Shown piece after piece: positions 16,075 through 23,595 of a stretch of 34,361 nucleotides of DNA (its first letter is position 1; every line of letters begins with the position of its first letter). Made by a program: the position numbers and the translations under genes. The notes under the pieces were generated by a model, which did not search any database, was not told the DNA's origin, and worked only from the letters and a program-made list of their open reading frames with translations. The DNA lies in assembly GCA_025924495.1 (NCBI GenBank), contig JAICIG010000021.1, positions 1-34,361 of the forward strand, given 5' to 3'. This DNA comes from Pirellulales bacterium (GTDB taxonomy: Bacteria > Planctomycetota > Planctomycetia > Pirellulales > JAICIG01).

Positions 16075-18726
16075 TCATGAGCCGGCGATCTTCGCAAAAA
16101 ACTCGTCCGATGCGACGATCGTCGCCGCAACTTGCTCTTGGCGGCCGCCTTGCCGCAACCACGCGACAAATGCCGCTGCGCCCGTGGCATCGGCAGGCCG
16201 GTCCAGAAGCGACTGATACATTTCCTCCACAGTCCGTTGGCGATATTCATCGCTAGCCATTGCCGCATGAACGAAATCCGCGCGATCATAGCTCGCCGAC
16301 AAAGCTTGTCCCCAGAAAAGACTTGCGCCAGCGTCAATGGCTCGTCCGAACAGATCGCGATAAACCACATTCAAGTAACGGCTGTTGACGCCCTCGCCGC
16401 GCTGCTGGAAATACTCGGTGGACGCCAGCAACTGAGCGGCAACCTGTTCGACCGTGACTCCCGCCGCGAGTTGTCGGCCGAAGAATTCCGCCGCATCCGG
16501 CTCCGCCAAGCGCCCTAAATACCGCGAGAATAGCCGCTGCACCTCCCTTTGGCGGAATTCGTCGCTGCTCTCCAGCGCCAACGCAATCGCCAATCGATTC
16601 GATGACGGACTAATCATCCCCTGCCAGTAGGACCAGCCCCCCGCGTCGAGCGGCCGGCCAAGCAGATCGTCGTAGGCCTCAGACAGAAAACGGTCGTTCG
16701 GCGAGCCTGCCGTGCCGTCGGGCATCAGGCGTTCAGCGACTCGTACCTGGCCGGATAGAGTAATCGCCCCCGCAGGATTGGAGATCGTGATGGTTAAGGG
16801 CCATGCACCTTCGTCGGCGTAGGTATGCGAACCGGCGACTTGATAGCTGCCGCCCGTCCAGGCAATCGTCCCGGACGAAAAGGCGCCATCGCCCCAGTTG
16901 ATAGCGGCATGGAAGGCGCCTGCATCGGCGGCTCCGGAGCTTACCATAAACGTGGCCAACGTCACCGCATTAAGCGGTGCGCCCTCGATTCCACTCACCG
17001 CCATGGCCTGTCCCGCGGTCGGTGCGGCAGCGTTGCCAGGATTAAGCAGGGCGTAGCCCACCAGCGCATTCGTCGTGCCCGCAAAGACTTGACCATGGGC
17101 GATCGTGGGCACAGAGAACTTGACGACGGCTCCCAAAGCATCGCGATTGCCCGGGGCGTCGTCGCTGCCGTACAACTGCCTCGTTAAATTCGCGGCATCG
17201 AAAGCCAGCAGTTGGTCGGACCCTGGATCCAAGACCCAAGCGATGCCCGAATCGTCATTGCTCGAAATGCTGACGGTCGAGCCGGGCGAACCGAGCACGG
17301 CGGCCGAAGCGCTGTCGGGCGTCACCGACATGGCGCCGGCCGACAGTATAAAACGCTTGAGCTGGTCGCCAACGCCGCCGTAATAGACGGCCCCTTGATA
17401 ATATGCCGGTGCGTCGAACCCGCCATGCGGCAACTCCGGCCATTCCTGGATCACATGATCGCTCGCCGCATCAAAGCCTCCGAGTTGGTCGCGATCGAGA
17501 AGATAGATAGACCCTGCTTTGTCAGCAACGACGAGCAAATGCGGATGAACGGCGCTGCCGGCAGAATCAGGCAAGACCAGCACTCCGCCCGATCCGAGAT
17601 CGGCATCGGTAGCGGACAAAGCCTGTTCGTTGGAGGGAGTGAAGAAATCCACGACTTTGAGACCCCACCCGTTGGCGTTTGGCTGCGTGGGACTGCTGGT
17701 TGGGTCGGCAGCGAGCTTAAGAACTGAATCTCCGTAATCGCCCAGGATGGGCATGCCGTCGGGTCCCAACGATGTATCGAACGTTCCGTTGCCTGTCGCG
17801 ACGTACAGATTGCCCTCTGCATCGCTGCTAAGCCCAGCGCCCGATTGCCAGATGCCGCCGGCCGAACCATTGGGCGTCGTGTTAAAGGCTGAGACGAGCG
17901 TCAGGCTTTGCGCATCGACGTCCAGGATCCAACCATGGTATGGTCCGTTGTCGCCTAGCGAGGCGAAGGCAAGGTACACCGTGCCATTGGCCAGAGTCAG
18001 CGCTGCTCGCTGGTGCTGGCGAACCGCATTGAAATGGATGACGCCTCCGATCGCGCCATCGCCTGTGCCATTGATCGCCGGACCGCTGAGATAAGAGTAA
18101 CTGCCATCGCTGTTAAGAATCGTGTCGCCGAGCACCAACGGGCCGCCCAGTTTTTCCGCGCCGCTGGAAATATCGATCGCATGCAGCCGATGCACGTAAT
18201 GGGCTTGTCCGCCGCCGGTTTCTTTCGTGCGAGCTTCGACGTAGACCGTGCCCGTTGACGGATCAATGACCGGCGTGCTGGTGACGCCCAACTCGGGCGA
18301 GATGCTCTCGCTCAATACATCGGAGCTCGGAACGGTCGTAATGCCGGCGGCTGGATCAATGAACGACGCCTTCCACAACGTGGCGCCCGATCGGGCGTCG
18401 ATCGCATACAGACTGTCATGCTCGGTAGCTGCGATGACTACGTCGTGCGAGCCTCGCTGATCGCCCGAAGTAATCTGCACGTTGGCGATATACAAGGGCT
18501 GCGCATACACTTCCCCGTCGAGCGGCGCCGAGAACAGTTTGCCGAATTGCCCGGCATTGACATTTTGCGGGGAAAGAAGCGACTCCCCCGGCGCTTGCCC
18601 CGTGCCCGCCGGATCATTGTGATACATTAGCACGTCATTAGCTAGCATCTCGCGCCCTTCAAGCATCTCCAACCGAGGACAGAAATTCTTTCCGGCGCAT
18701 AACCGCGCAAGGGGCTTGGAAGGCAT
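16075..18726 (-). CDS. Large secreted PQQ-like quinoprotein with PKD-type and three DUF4214 domains
   Basis: An 883-residue exported protein. The N-terminus has the planctomycete-type motif RLEMLEGREMLA (18-29), found at the start of many giant secreted planctomycete proteins. Residues about 32-530 form a PQQ-like beta-propeller with repeated blades such as HDVVIAATEHDSLYAIDARS. A PKD/Calx-like segment follows (INWGDGAFSSGTI, then SHTYADEG). The C-terminal 230 residues carry three DUF4214 units (YDDLLGRPLDAGG, YRDLFGRAIDAGA, YQSLLDRPADATG), typical of cell-surface proteins. I chose the ATG at 18726, placing the motif 18 residues in; 27 further codons upstream are open. Ligand or enzymatic activity is unknown. 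Confidence 0.85.
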   Translation of the reverse strand: MPSKPLARLCAGKNFCPRLEMLEGREMLANDVLMYHNDPAGTGQAPGESLLSPQNVNAGQFGKLFSAPLDGEVYAQPLYIANVQITSGDQRGSHDVVIAATEHDSLYAIDARSGATLWKASFIDPAAGITTVPSSDVLSESISPELGVTSTPVIDPSTGTVYVEARTKETGGGQAHYVHRLHAIDISSGAEKLGGPLVLGDTILNSDGSYSYLSGPAINGTGDGAIGGVIHFNAVRQHQRAALTLANGTVYLAFASLGDNGPYHGWILDVDAQSLTLVSAFNTTPNGSAGGIWQSGAGLSSDAEGNLYVATGNGTFDTSLGPDGMPILGDYGDSVLKLAADPTSSPTQPNANGWGLKVVDFFTPSNEQALSATDADLGSGGVLVLPDSAGSAVHPHLLVVADKAGSIYLLDRDQLGGFDAASDHVIQEWPELPHGGFDAPAYYQGAVYYGGVGDQLKRFILSAGAMSVTPDSASAAVLGSPGSTVSISSNDDSGIAWVLDPGSDQLLAFDAANLTRQLYGSDDAPGNRDALGAVVKFSVPTIAHGQVFAGTTNALVGYALLNPGNAAAPTAGQAMAVSGIEGAPLNAVTLATFMVSSGAADAGAFHAAINWGDGAFSSGTIAWTGGSYQVAGSHTYADEGAWPLTITISNPAGAITLSGQVRVAERLMPDGTAGSPNDRFLSEAYDDLLGRPLDAGGWSYWQGMISPSSNRLAIALALESSDEFRQREVQRLFSRYLGRLAEPDAAEFFGRQLAAGVTVEQVAAQLLASTEYFQQRGEGVNSRYLNVVYRDLFGRAIDAGASLFWGQALSASYDRADFVHAAMASDEYRQRTVEEMYQSLLDRPADATGAAAFVAWLRQGGRQEQVAATIVASDEFFAKIAGS

Positions 18727-18995
18727 GAGCAGGCGCCTTATCGAAATGTCCCCCGAAACCGACTGCACTGGCAGGCGAATTCTGATCGGAATACTGCAGA
18801 CTGGCAAGTAGCATAATTAGGTGGAGCGCCGCCGTTCCAGGGTGGTCCAGGCAGGCCAAAAGCTGCCTCCCAGCAGCCAAATTGATGGAAACATGGATAA
18901 ATTGGGTTAACAATGCAGACAGCGATGGGGATTTGGGGTACGCTTTAGGCACGCTGCCACGTTGTGCCAACCCTCGAAAGAGAGAGAGCTTTTCC

Positions 18996-19709
18996 ATGAC
19001 CCGAGCAAACATCGTCTTCCTGCTGTTCGCCGCGAGCGCCGGCCTGGTCGCAGCCCACTGTGAGGCGCAATCGCCAGCGGCGATTCCGCTACCCGTCTCG
19101 CCCCCTACCGCGGCAGCCGCGGGCATGGCACACCAGAACGCGCAATTATTGGCTGCGCTGGATACGAACCACAATGGCCGGCTTGACCCGGCTGAGATCG
19201 AAGCCGCCCGCGCGGGCCTGATTAATCCCGCCGCCCTCCAGGGCGGCAACAGCACGGCAGCCAAGAATATGGCGAACTTTCAGCAATTCCTGCTCAACAA
19301 GTTCGACGCCAACGGCAATGGCGTTCTCGATCTGCCCGAAGTTGAGGCCGCCCGACTTGCCCTAAGCATGGCGGGCATGAATCAGGCTGCACTCAACAAT
19401 GGGGCGAATCAACTGGGCGGCAATCAATTCGGGGCTAATCAACCCGGCGGCAATCAGCCGGCCGACAAGAATGCCAAGCAGCCAGGGGCGCCGATCAAAG
19501 AGGTCAAACGTAAAAACGCTCTATTGGCCAACTACGACAAGAACGGCGACGGCAAGCTAGATGCCGACGAGCGTAAGGCCATGGAAGCCGCCAAGGCAAA
19601 GCCGAAGAAGCCCGCAAAAGCGACGAAACGCCCCGCTACAAAGACGTCCAAACGCGCCGCCGCGAAGAGAGCTGAACATGCCGCGGCTCCGGCAGCGAAT
19701 CAGGATTAA
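18996..19709 (+). CDS. Secreted EF-hand protein with lysine/alanine-rich tail
   Basis: A 237-residue protein with a signal peptide (about 1-24). Three EF-hand calcium loops are visible: Asp56-Glu67 (DTNHNGRLDPAE), Asp104-Glu115 (DANGNGVLDLPE) and Asp181-Glu192 (DKNGDGKLDADE), each with the expected acidic and Gly positions. Between the second and third lies a Gly/Asn/Gln repeat region (GGNQ/GANQ, about 136-156). The C-terminus (about 197-230) is Lys/Ala/Pro-rich and resembles a histone H1 tail, which in a secreted protein could bind polyanions. The upstream bases are AGAGAG-rich, so this ATG is a reasonable start; an in-frame start 114 bases upstream would precede the signal peptide and is unlikely. 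Confidence 0.82.
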   Translation: MTRANIVFLLFAASAGLVAAHCEAQSPAAIPLPVSPPTAAAAGMAHQNAQLLAALDTNHNGRLDPAEIEAARAGLINPAALQGGNSTAAKNMANFQQFLLNKFDANGNGVLDLPEVEAARLALSMAGMNQAALNNGANQLGGNQFGANQPGGNQPADKNAKQPGAPIKEVKRKNALLANYDKNGDGKLDADERKAMEAAKAKPKKPAKATKRPATKTSKRAAAKRAEHAAAPAANQD

Positions 19710-19767
19710 TTCGGGCAAGCCGCCAATTTCAGGCCCGTTCACGTCCCGGACCTGCCGTTAGGTAAAA

Positions 19768-19783
19768 TCTACGGTTCCGTAGA
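19768..19783. repeat. Inverted repeat upstream of the PfpI-family gene
   Basis: TCTACGG (19768-19774) and CCGTAGA (19777-19783) are exact reverse complements with a 2-base centre, about 105 bases upstream of the PfpI-family start codon. It could be an operator. Confidence 0.4.
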
Positions 19784-19889
19784 ATACGGACTCGCTGCGG
19801 TTTCGCCGCGCGCATAGTCTTGCTCCGGGCCCCGTGCCATTTGGCGTTTGCCGCATTTGCGATTCTGGTGAAAAATTCCGAACGCGATC

Positions 19890-20591
19890 ATGGATCGTTT
19901 GCTACAGATTGGCGGTTTGATTTTTCCAGACCTCGACCAGCTCGACTTCACAGGACCGTTCGAAGTCTTGGCGCGTTTGCCGAACGCGGCCATGCACGTG
20001 ATCTGGAAAGACCAGACCACTGTGCGTGATCAGCGCGGCCTGTTGCTCGCTGCGGACACAACGTTCGCCGAGGCCCCGCAACTCGACGTGCTGATCGTAC
20101 CGGGCGGCAAGGGACAGCAAGCGTTGATGGAGGACGAAGACGTCTTGTCGTTCCTGCGCCGGCAGGCGGCAGGTGCGCAGTGCGTGCTGTCGGTTTGTAC
20201 CGGCGCCTTGATCTGCGGCGCCGCAGGATTGCTCAAAGGACGGCGTGCGACGACGCATTGGTCTGTTCTCCACCTGCTTCCGTATTTTGGCGCGGCAGCC
20301 ATCAACGCTCGGGTCGTGGAAGACGGACAATTCGTGTTTGCTGCGGGAGTGACTTCGGGACTGGACGGCGCACTGAGGGTGGCGGCCCAATTGTGTGGTG
20401 AAAGAGTGGCGCAGGAGATTCAGCTTGCGCTCGAGTATGCCCCCGACCCGCCATTCGCCTCAGGAACCCCTAGAAGTGCACCGCCCGAGGTCCTGGCCTC
20501 GGCTCGCAGAGCCGTCGAGCTCCTAACGGAAGCCAGGGAGGCGACGGCCCTCCGTATTGCGCCTCGGTTTGGCATCCGAATATGCGAATAA
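19890..20591 (+). CDS. DJ-1/PfpI-family protein, isonitrile hydratase-like
   Basis: A 233-residue protein of the DJ-1/PfpI superfamily. The strand DVLIVPGGKG (66-75) leads to the nucleophile elbow SVCTGALICGAAGLLKGRRATTHW with Cys103. The early FPDLDQLDFTGPFEVL segment (12-27) is characteristic of the isonitrile hydratase/transcriptional-regulator-like branch; here no DNA-binding domain follows, so an enzyme is more likely than an AraC-type regulator. The last 45 residues are a short helical tail. A true substrate cannot be set from sequence: members include isonitrile hydratases, glyoxalases and amidases. It stands alone in its orientation with an inverted repeat in its leader. Confidence 0.8.
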   Translation: MDRLLQIGGLIFPDLDQLDFTGPFEVLARLPNAAMHVIWKDQTTVRDQRGLLLAADTTFAEAPQLDVLIVPGGKGQQALMEDEDVLSFLRRQAAGAQCVLSVCTGALICGAAGLLKGRRATTHWSVLHLLPYFGAAAINARVVEDGQFVFAAGVTSGLDGALRVAAQLCGERVAQEIQLALEYAPDPPFASGTPRSAPPEVLASARRAVELLTEAREATALRIAPRFGIRICE

Positions 20592-21021
20592 TCCTCCGAT
20601 GTTGCTCTACACTACGCAACGGCGGTCAAATGGCCCAGGCGGAGCCGTAGCCGCGCGGCCGGCTAAATGGAATCGTACGCATGCCGTCCGGGACCCCCGA
20701 TGCCTCAGGCCACTCGAAAGAACTCCCAAGACGTGCGATCTCGCTCACTCTCATAGGATCAGCACATTCGGCGGGCCAACAGCACCGTTTCCGGCAGTTG
20801 CGTCTGACGAACAAAGACAAGGCGGCTCAGATCCGGTTATAAAGATGAAGAAGCGGGCGATTGCCCGCAGATCCGAACTAAAATGCGAAACCAACTTTAG
20901 TTCTCCGTGACAACCTGTCGCTCGCTTCGGCGCCCGCTCAAAACGTGGCATGCCTTTTGCGTATAGTGTCGGTGAGGTATGCATCGAAAGTGCCCTTTTG
21001 TTTCCAAGGCGGAGGTGTGAG
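20592..21021. other. Spacer before the SH3-like gene, with two hairpins
   Basis: About 430 bases with no supportable gene. It holds the two adjacent inverted repeats described below. A TATAGT at 20963-20968 could be a -10 box, but there is no fitting -35. Confidence 0.55.
20853..20903. repeat. Two adjacent hairpins upstream of the SH3-like gene
   Basis: GCGGGC-GATT-GCCCGC (20853-20868) is followed six bases later by GAACTAAA and TTTAGTTC (20875-20882 with 20896-20903, 13-base loop). Both stems are perfect. Neither is followed by a long T-run. Confidence 0.5.
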
Positions 21022-21546
21022 ATGTCTCAGGGAACACGTCTTTTTTTGTTGGGGCTGCTGGCAGTCGGATTGACGCTTGGAGCAGTCGAGGTAACGAGCG
21101 CGGCGCCAATGAACGGATTGAAACCCAATGATGAATTTATTGTCGCGCGCCCAAATGCACCGTTGATGCGCGGCAACTCGAACTTGGTCACGTTACCCCA
21201 AGGCGAGAGACTGCGCGTGCTAAAAGTCGAAGGACCGTGGGTCGGCACGGCGGTGATGGTGAATGGCCGCAAAGTGGGCGGCTGGGTTTGGGCGGCTCAG
21301 ACGGCAACGCCGCAGCAATATACAGCCATGCGTAACTCGATGCGGCGATACTCGGTCGCTCCGACGACAAGCTTCGGTCCCACCGGCGGCTATAGCATGT
21401 CTCCCGGTTACAATACTACAGGCGGCTACATGGCAGGTCCCGATGGCGTCCTGCCCAATCAGGAATCACCCAACCATTTGATCCTCGGCGCCACCCCTTA
21501 TGGGCCGAGCTACTGGCGCGCCGATCGAAAGGTCATCGGCTACTGA
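21022..21546 (+). CDS. Small secreted protein with SH3-like domain
   Basis: A 174-residue protein with a signal peptide (about 1-28). Residues about 33-93 resemble a bacterial SH3-like fold: a DEFIVARPNAPLMRG strand, LPQGERLRVLKVEGPWV, then VNGRKVGGWVW. The rest is Gly/Tyr/Ser/Pro-rich (GGYSMSPGYNTTGGY) and looks disordered. I chose the ATG at 21022 because GGAGG sits 6 bases before it; the frame is open 72 bases further upstream without a ribosome site. Such proteins are often cell-wall or surface binding, but no partner is suggested here. It converges on the potassium channel gene. Confidence 0.72.
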   Translation: MSQGTRLFLLGLLAVGLTLGAVEVTSAAPMNGLKPNDEFIVARPNAPLMRGNSNLVTLPQGERLRVLKVEGPWVGTAVMVNGRKVGGWVWAAQTATPQQYTAMRNSMRRYSVAPTTSFGPTGGYSMSPGYNTTGGYMAGPDGVLPNQESPNHLILGATPYGPSYWRADRKVIGY

Positions 21547-21579
21547 CCCACAGTTTAGCCGCAGCAAGTGAATCGACTT

Positions 21580-21612
21580 CGGAGGAGGCGGAGTTGGTAT
21601 CCGCCTCTTCCG
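21580..21612. terminator. Possible bidirectional terminator hairpin
   Basis: A 13-bp stem with one G-T wobble (21580-21592 with 21600-21612) and a 7-base loop lies between the convergent SH3-like and potassium channel genes. The following T-run is poor, so it may be a weak terminator or an mRNA end-protecting hairpin. Confidence 0.5.
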
Positions 21613-21675
21613 ACGGCCGTTTTGAGCCGTCCGTTGCCGTCGCTGCTCGGCCCGCCCGGATGCAAGCCGCCGTTT

Positions 21676-22773
21676 TTAAGCGTTTTCCGACGCCAGAGCG
21701 GCCACGCGATCGAGCTCTTTGCGGCCGCCGATCATGATGAGGATATCATCTGCTTCGAGCACCGTATCCGCGACCGGATTGAACAACATCTGTCCCGCGG
21801 GTTTCTTGATCGCGACGACGATCAAACCGTGTTCGCGCTGGATCTTGCTCTTGCCAAGCGGCGCGCCGACCAATGGGCTCTCGGCGGCGAGTTGCGCCTC
21901 CTCAATGTTCAATTCCAGGTGTTCTGTGCGCGTCGCCAACTCGAGAAAATCGACCACCGTCGGCCGTAACACCGCCTGCGCCACCCGATGCCCGCCGATC
22001 ACATATGGAGAAACGACGCGATTGGCGCCGGCGCGTAGCAACTTTTGCTCGGAGCGCTCGTCATCGGCGCGGGCAACAATGAAAATCTTTTCGTTCAGCA
22101 GCCGAGCGCTCATCGTGATGTACAGATTATCCGCATCCGATGCCGCCACGCTGACCAGTGTTCTCGCGCGGCGCACGCCGACTCGCAGCAGCACTTCATC
22201 GGTGGCAGCATCGCCGTGCACGGCAATGCCGTGGGGCAAATCGAAACGTTCGAATAATTCGGCCTGCCGATCGATAATGACAAACGGCAATCCCTTGGCG
22301 GAAAACTCCTGGCACACGCGCCGCCCCATGCGGCCGTAGCCGCAGACGATCATGTGGCCTTTCAAATCGGCCAGACTGCGTTCCATGCGACGACTCCCGA
22401 GAAATTCTATGACCTCGCCGCTGACGACTGCGCTGGCGATGGAGGTGCCCACGTAAAACAACATGAAGATGCCGCCCAGCGAAAGCAGCATCGTGAAGGC
22501 CTGCCCCGCCGGCGACATTTCATGGACTTCTTTGAATCCGACGGTGGTCAAAGTAATTACCGTCATATAGAGCGAGTCGAACACCGACCAGCGTTCGATG
22601 AACGCATAGCCCACCGTGCCGATCGAGACCAACAAGATGGGAATTGCCGCCGCTAGCGCGATGCGATTGCTTCGATCTATGTTGGCTCGAAGGGGTTTCA
22701 CACAACCTCGCCACGCGCGGCGGCCATCGCTTTTGACCATTCGTCGCCGGCGCATAACAGACCGGCGCGACAT
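21676..22773 (-). CDS. Ion channel with RCK (TrkA-N/TrkA-C) domain, altered filter
   Basis: A 365-residue two-helix channel subunit. Membrane segments about 38-58 and 93-117 flank the pore loop, whose filter reads TTVGFKEV (TVGFK at 77-81). A classical K+ filter is TVGYG, so the second Gly is Lys here. Next are a Rossmann RCK domain with GYGRMG (145-150) and DGDAATDEVLL-like ligand pocket (HGDAATDEVLLRVG), and a TrkA-C domain (about 270-350). This is the layout of MthK-like and YbbP/KefC-type ligand-gated K+ channels. The altered filter could change ion choice or mark a planctomycete subfamily. Start: the first ATG in a Met/Arg-rich run; several downstream Mets are possible. Confidence 0.85.
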   Translation of the reverse strand: MSRRSVMRRRRMVKSDGRRAWRGCVKPLRANIDRSNRIALAAAIPILLVSIGTVGYAFIERWSVFDSLYMTVITLTTVGFKEVHEMSPAGQAFTMLLSLGGIFMLFYVGTSIASAVVSGEVIEFLGSRRMERSLADLKGHMIVCGYGRMGRRVCQEFSAKGLPFVIIDRQAELFERFDLPHGIAVHGDAATDEVLLRVGVRRARTLVSVAASDADNLYITMSARLLNEKIFIVARADDERSEQKLLRAGANRVVSPYVIGGHRVAQAVLRPTVVDFLELATRTEHLELNIEEAQLAAESPLVGAPLGKSKIQREHGLIVVAIKKPAGQMLFNPVADTVLEADDILIMIGGRKELDRVAALASENA

Positions 22774-22933
22774 TGCGATCTCGTCCGCCGCATGAGGACA
22801 ACGATCCGGTCTTTCCGGCGGTTGGCGAAGCCGCGTCGATACTCTACTCTAGCATGAGCGCTGGCCGGCATCGATCCAGCCCCGCAGAAGCCGTCGTTTT
22901 CCGAATTCTTGTTTCTTATCTGGAGGAGCAGGC

Positions 22934-23368
22934 GTGTCTCGCGATCCACTGAGTTCTGTCGGGGGCGCGGGAATCGAACCCGCCGCAGTTTCGCTCGAAA
23001 GCATTGCACGATTGTTCGCTTCAACGGTCGGCATCATCGCCATTGTCATCGGTCTCTGGTTGGCGCTGAAATTATTCGGAGCGGTCGCCGAGGGACTGCA
23101 ATCGCCCGACTCTTACAAGGAGACGTTTCAACAATGGACTGCGTTGTTGGGCGGCGACCGACTGAAAATCAAGGTTGGAGATCAAGAATTCGCCCTCGGT
23201 CCGATGGCGGCCTTAGGCGCCGTAAGCATCGGCCTGATGGTGTTGACCTGGCTGACGCTCGGGGTCATGTTGACCGGGGCCAAGATCGTTTCATGGACCA
23301 GCACCGATCGCGAGGCGGTCAAACGCGTGCTGCAACACGCCTTGGGCAACAGTCCTCGCCGCACGTAG
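22934..23368 (+). CDS. Two-helix membrane protein, unknown function
   Basis: A 144-residue protein starting at GTG, preceded by GGAGG-like bases about 8 bases away. Residues 27-52 and 90-117 are transmembrane helices joined by a polar loop with LKIKVGDQEFALG, and a charged tail ends the protein. No named family is recognised. The N-terminal stretch GGAGIEPAAV is encoded by a segment that, on the other strand, matches a tRNA T-arm and 3' acceptor end (see the tRNA-like entry). Divergent from the ion channel gene, so the two may share regulation, but I see no operator. Confidence 0.65.
   Translation: MSRDPLSSVGGAGIEPAAVSLESIARLFASTVGIIAIVIGLWLALKLFGAVAEGLQSPDSYKETFQQWTALLGGDRLKIKVGDQEFALGPMAALGAVSIGLMVLTWLTLGVMLTGAKIVSWTSTDREAVKRVLQHALGNSPRRT
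22959..22983 (-). other. tRNA 3'-end-like segment inside a coding region
   Basis: On the minus strand, a perfect T-arm (stem GCGGG, loop TTCGATT, stem CCCGC) is followed by GCCCCCG, an A and CA, as at the 3' end of a tRNA gene. The upstream 60-70 bases hold no matching 5' acceptor arm or D-arm, so no complete tRNA is present. This could be a remnant of an attachment site or a chance match. Confidence 0.45.
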
Positions 23369-23595
23369 GGCGGGGCAAGCGGTCGCTCCCAAACCGGTTG
23401 CGGCGAACAACGGCTTTCTTGCTGGCAAATTCATGGCAGACGCCGGAGCCATTCGTTCGCCCAACGCGGCGTCCCGCTCAGCATTTGCCTTTCAATTTCC
23501 ACTTCGCGGCCGGACATCGCTGGCTGCTGGTCTTGACGTACTCGGCCGGAGGCGGATACTTGACCCCCAGCTGAAATCTAGCGAAGGGAGTCGCT

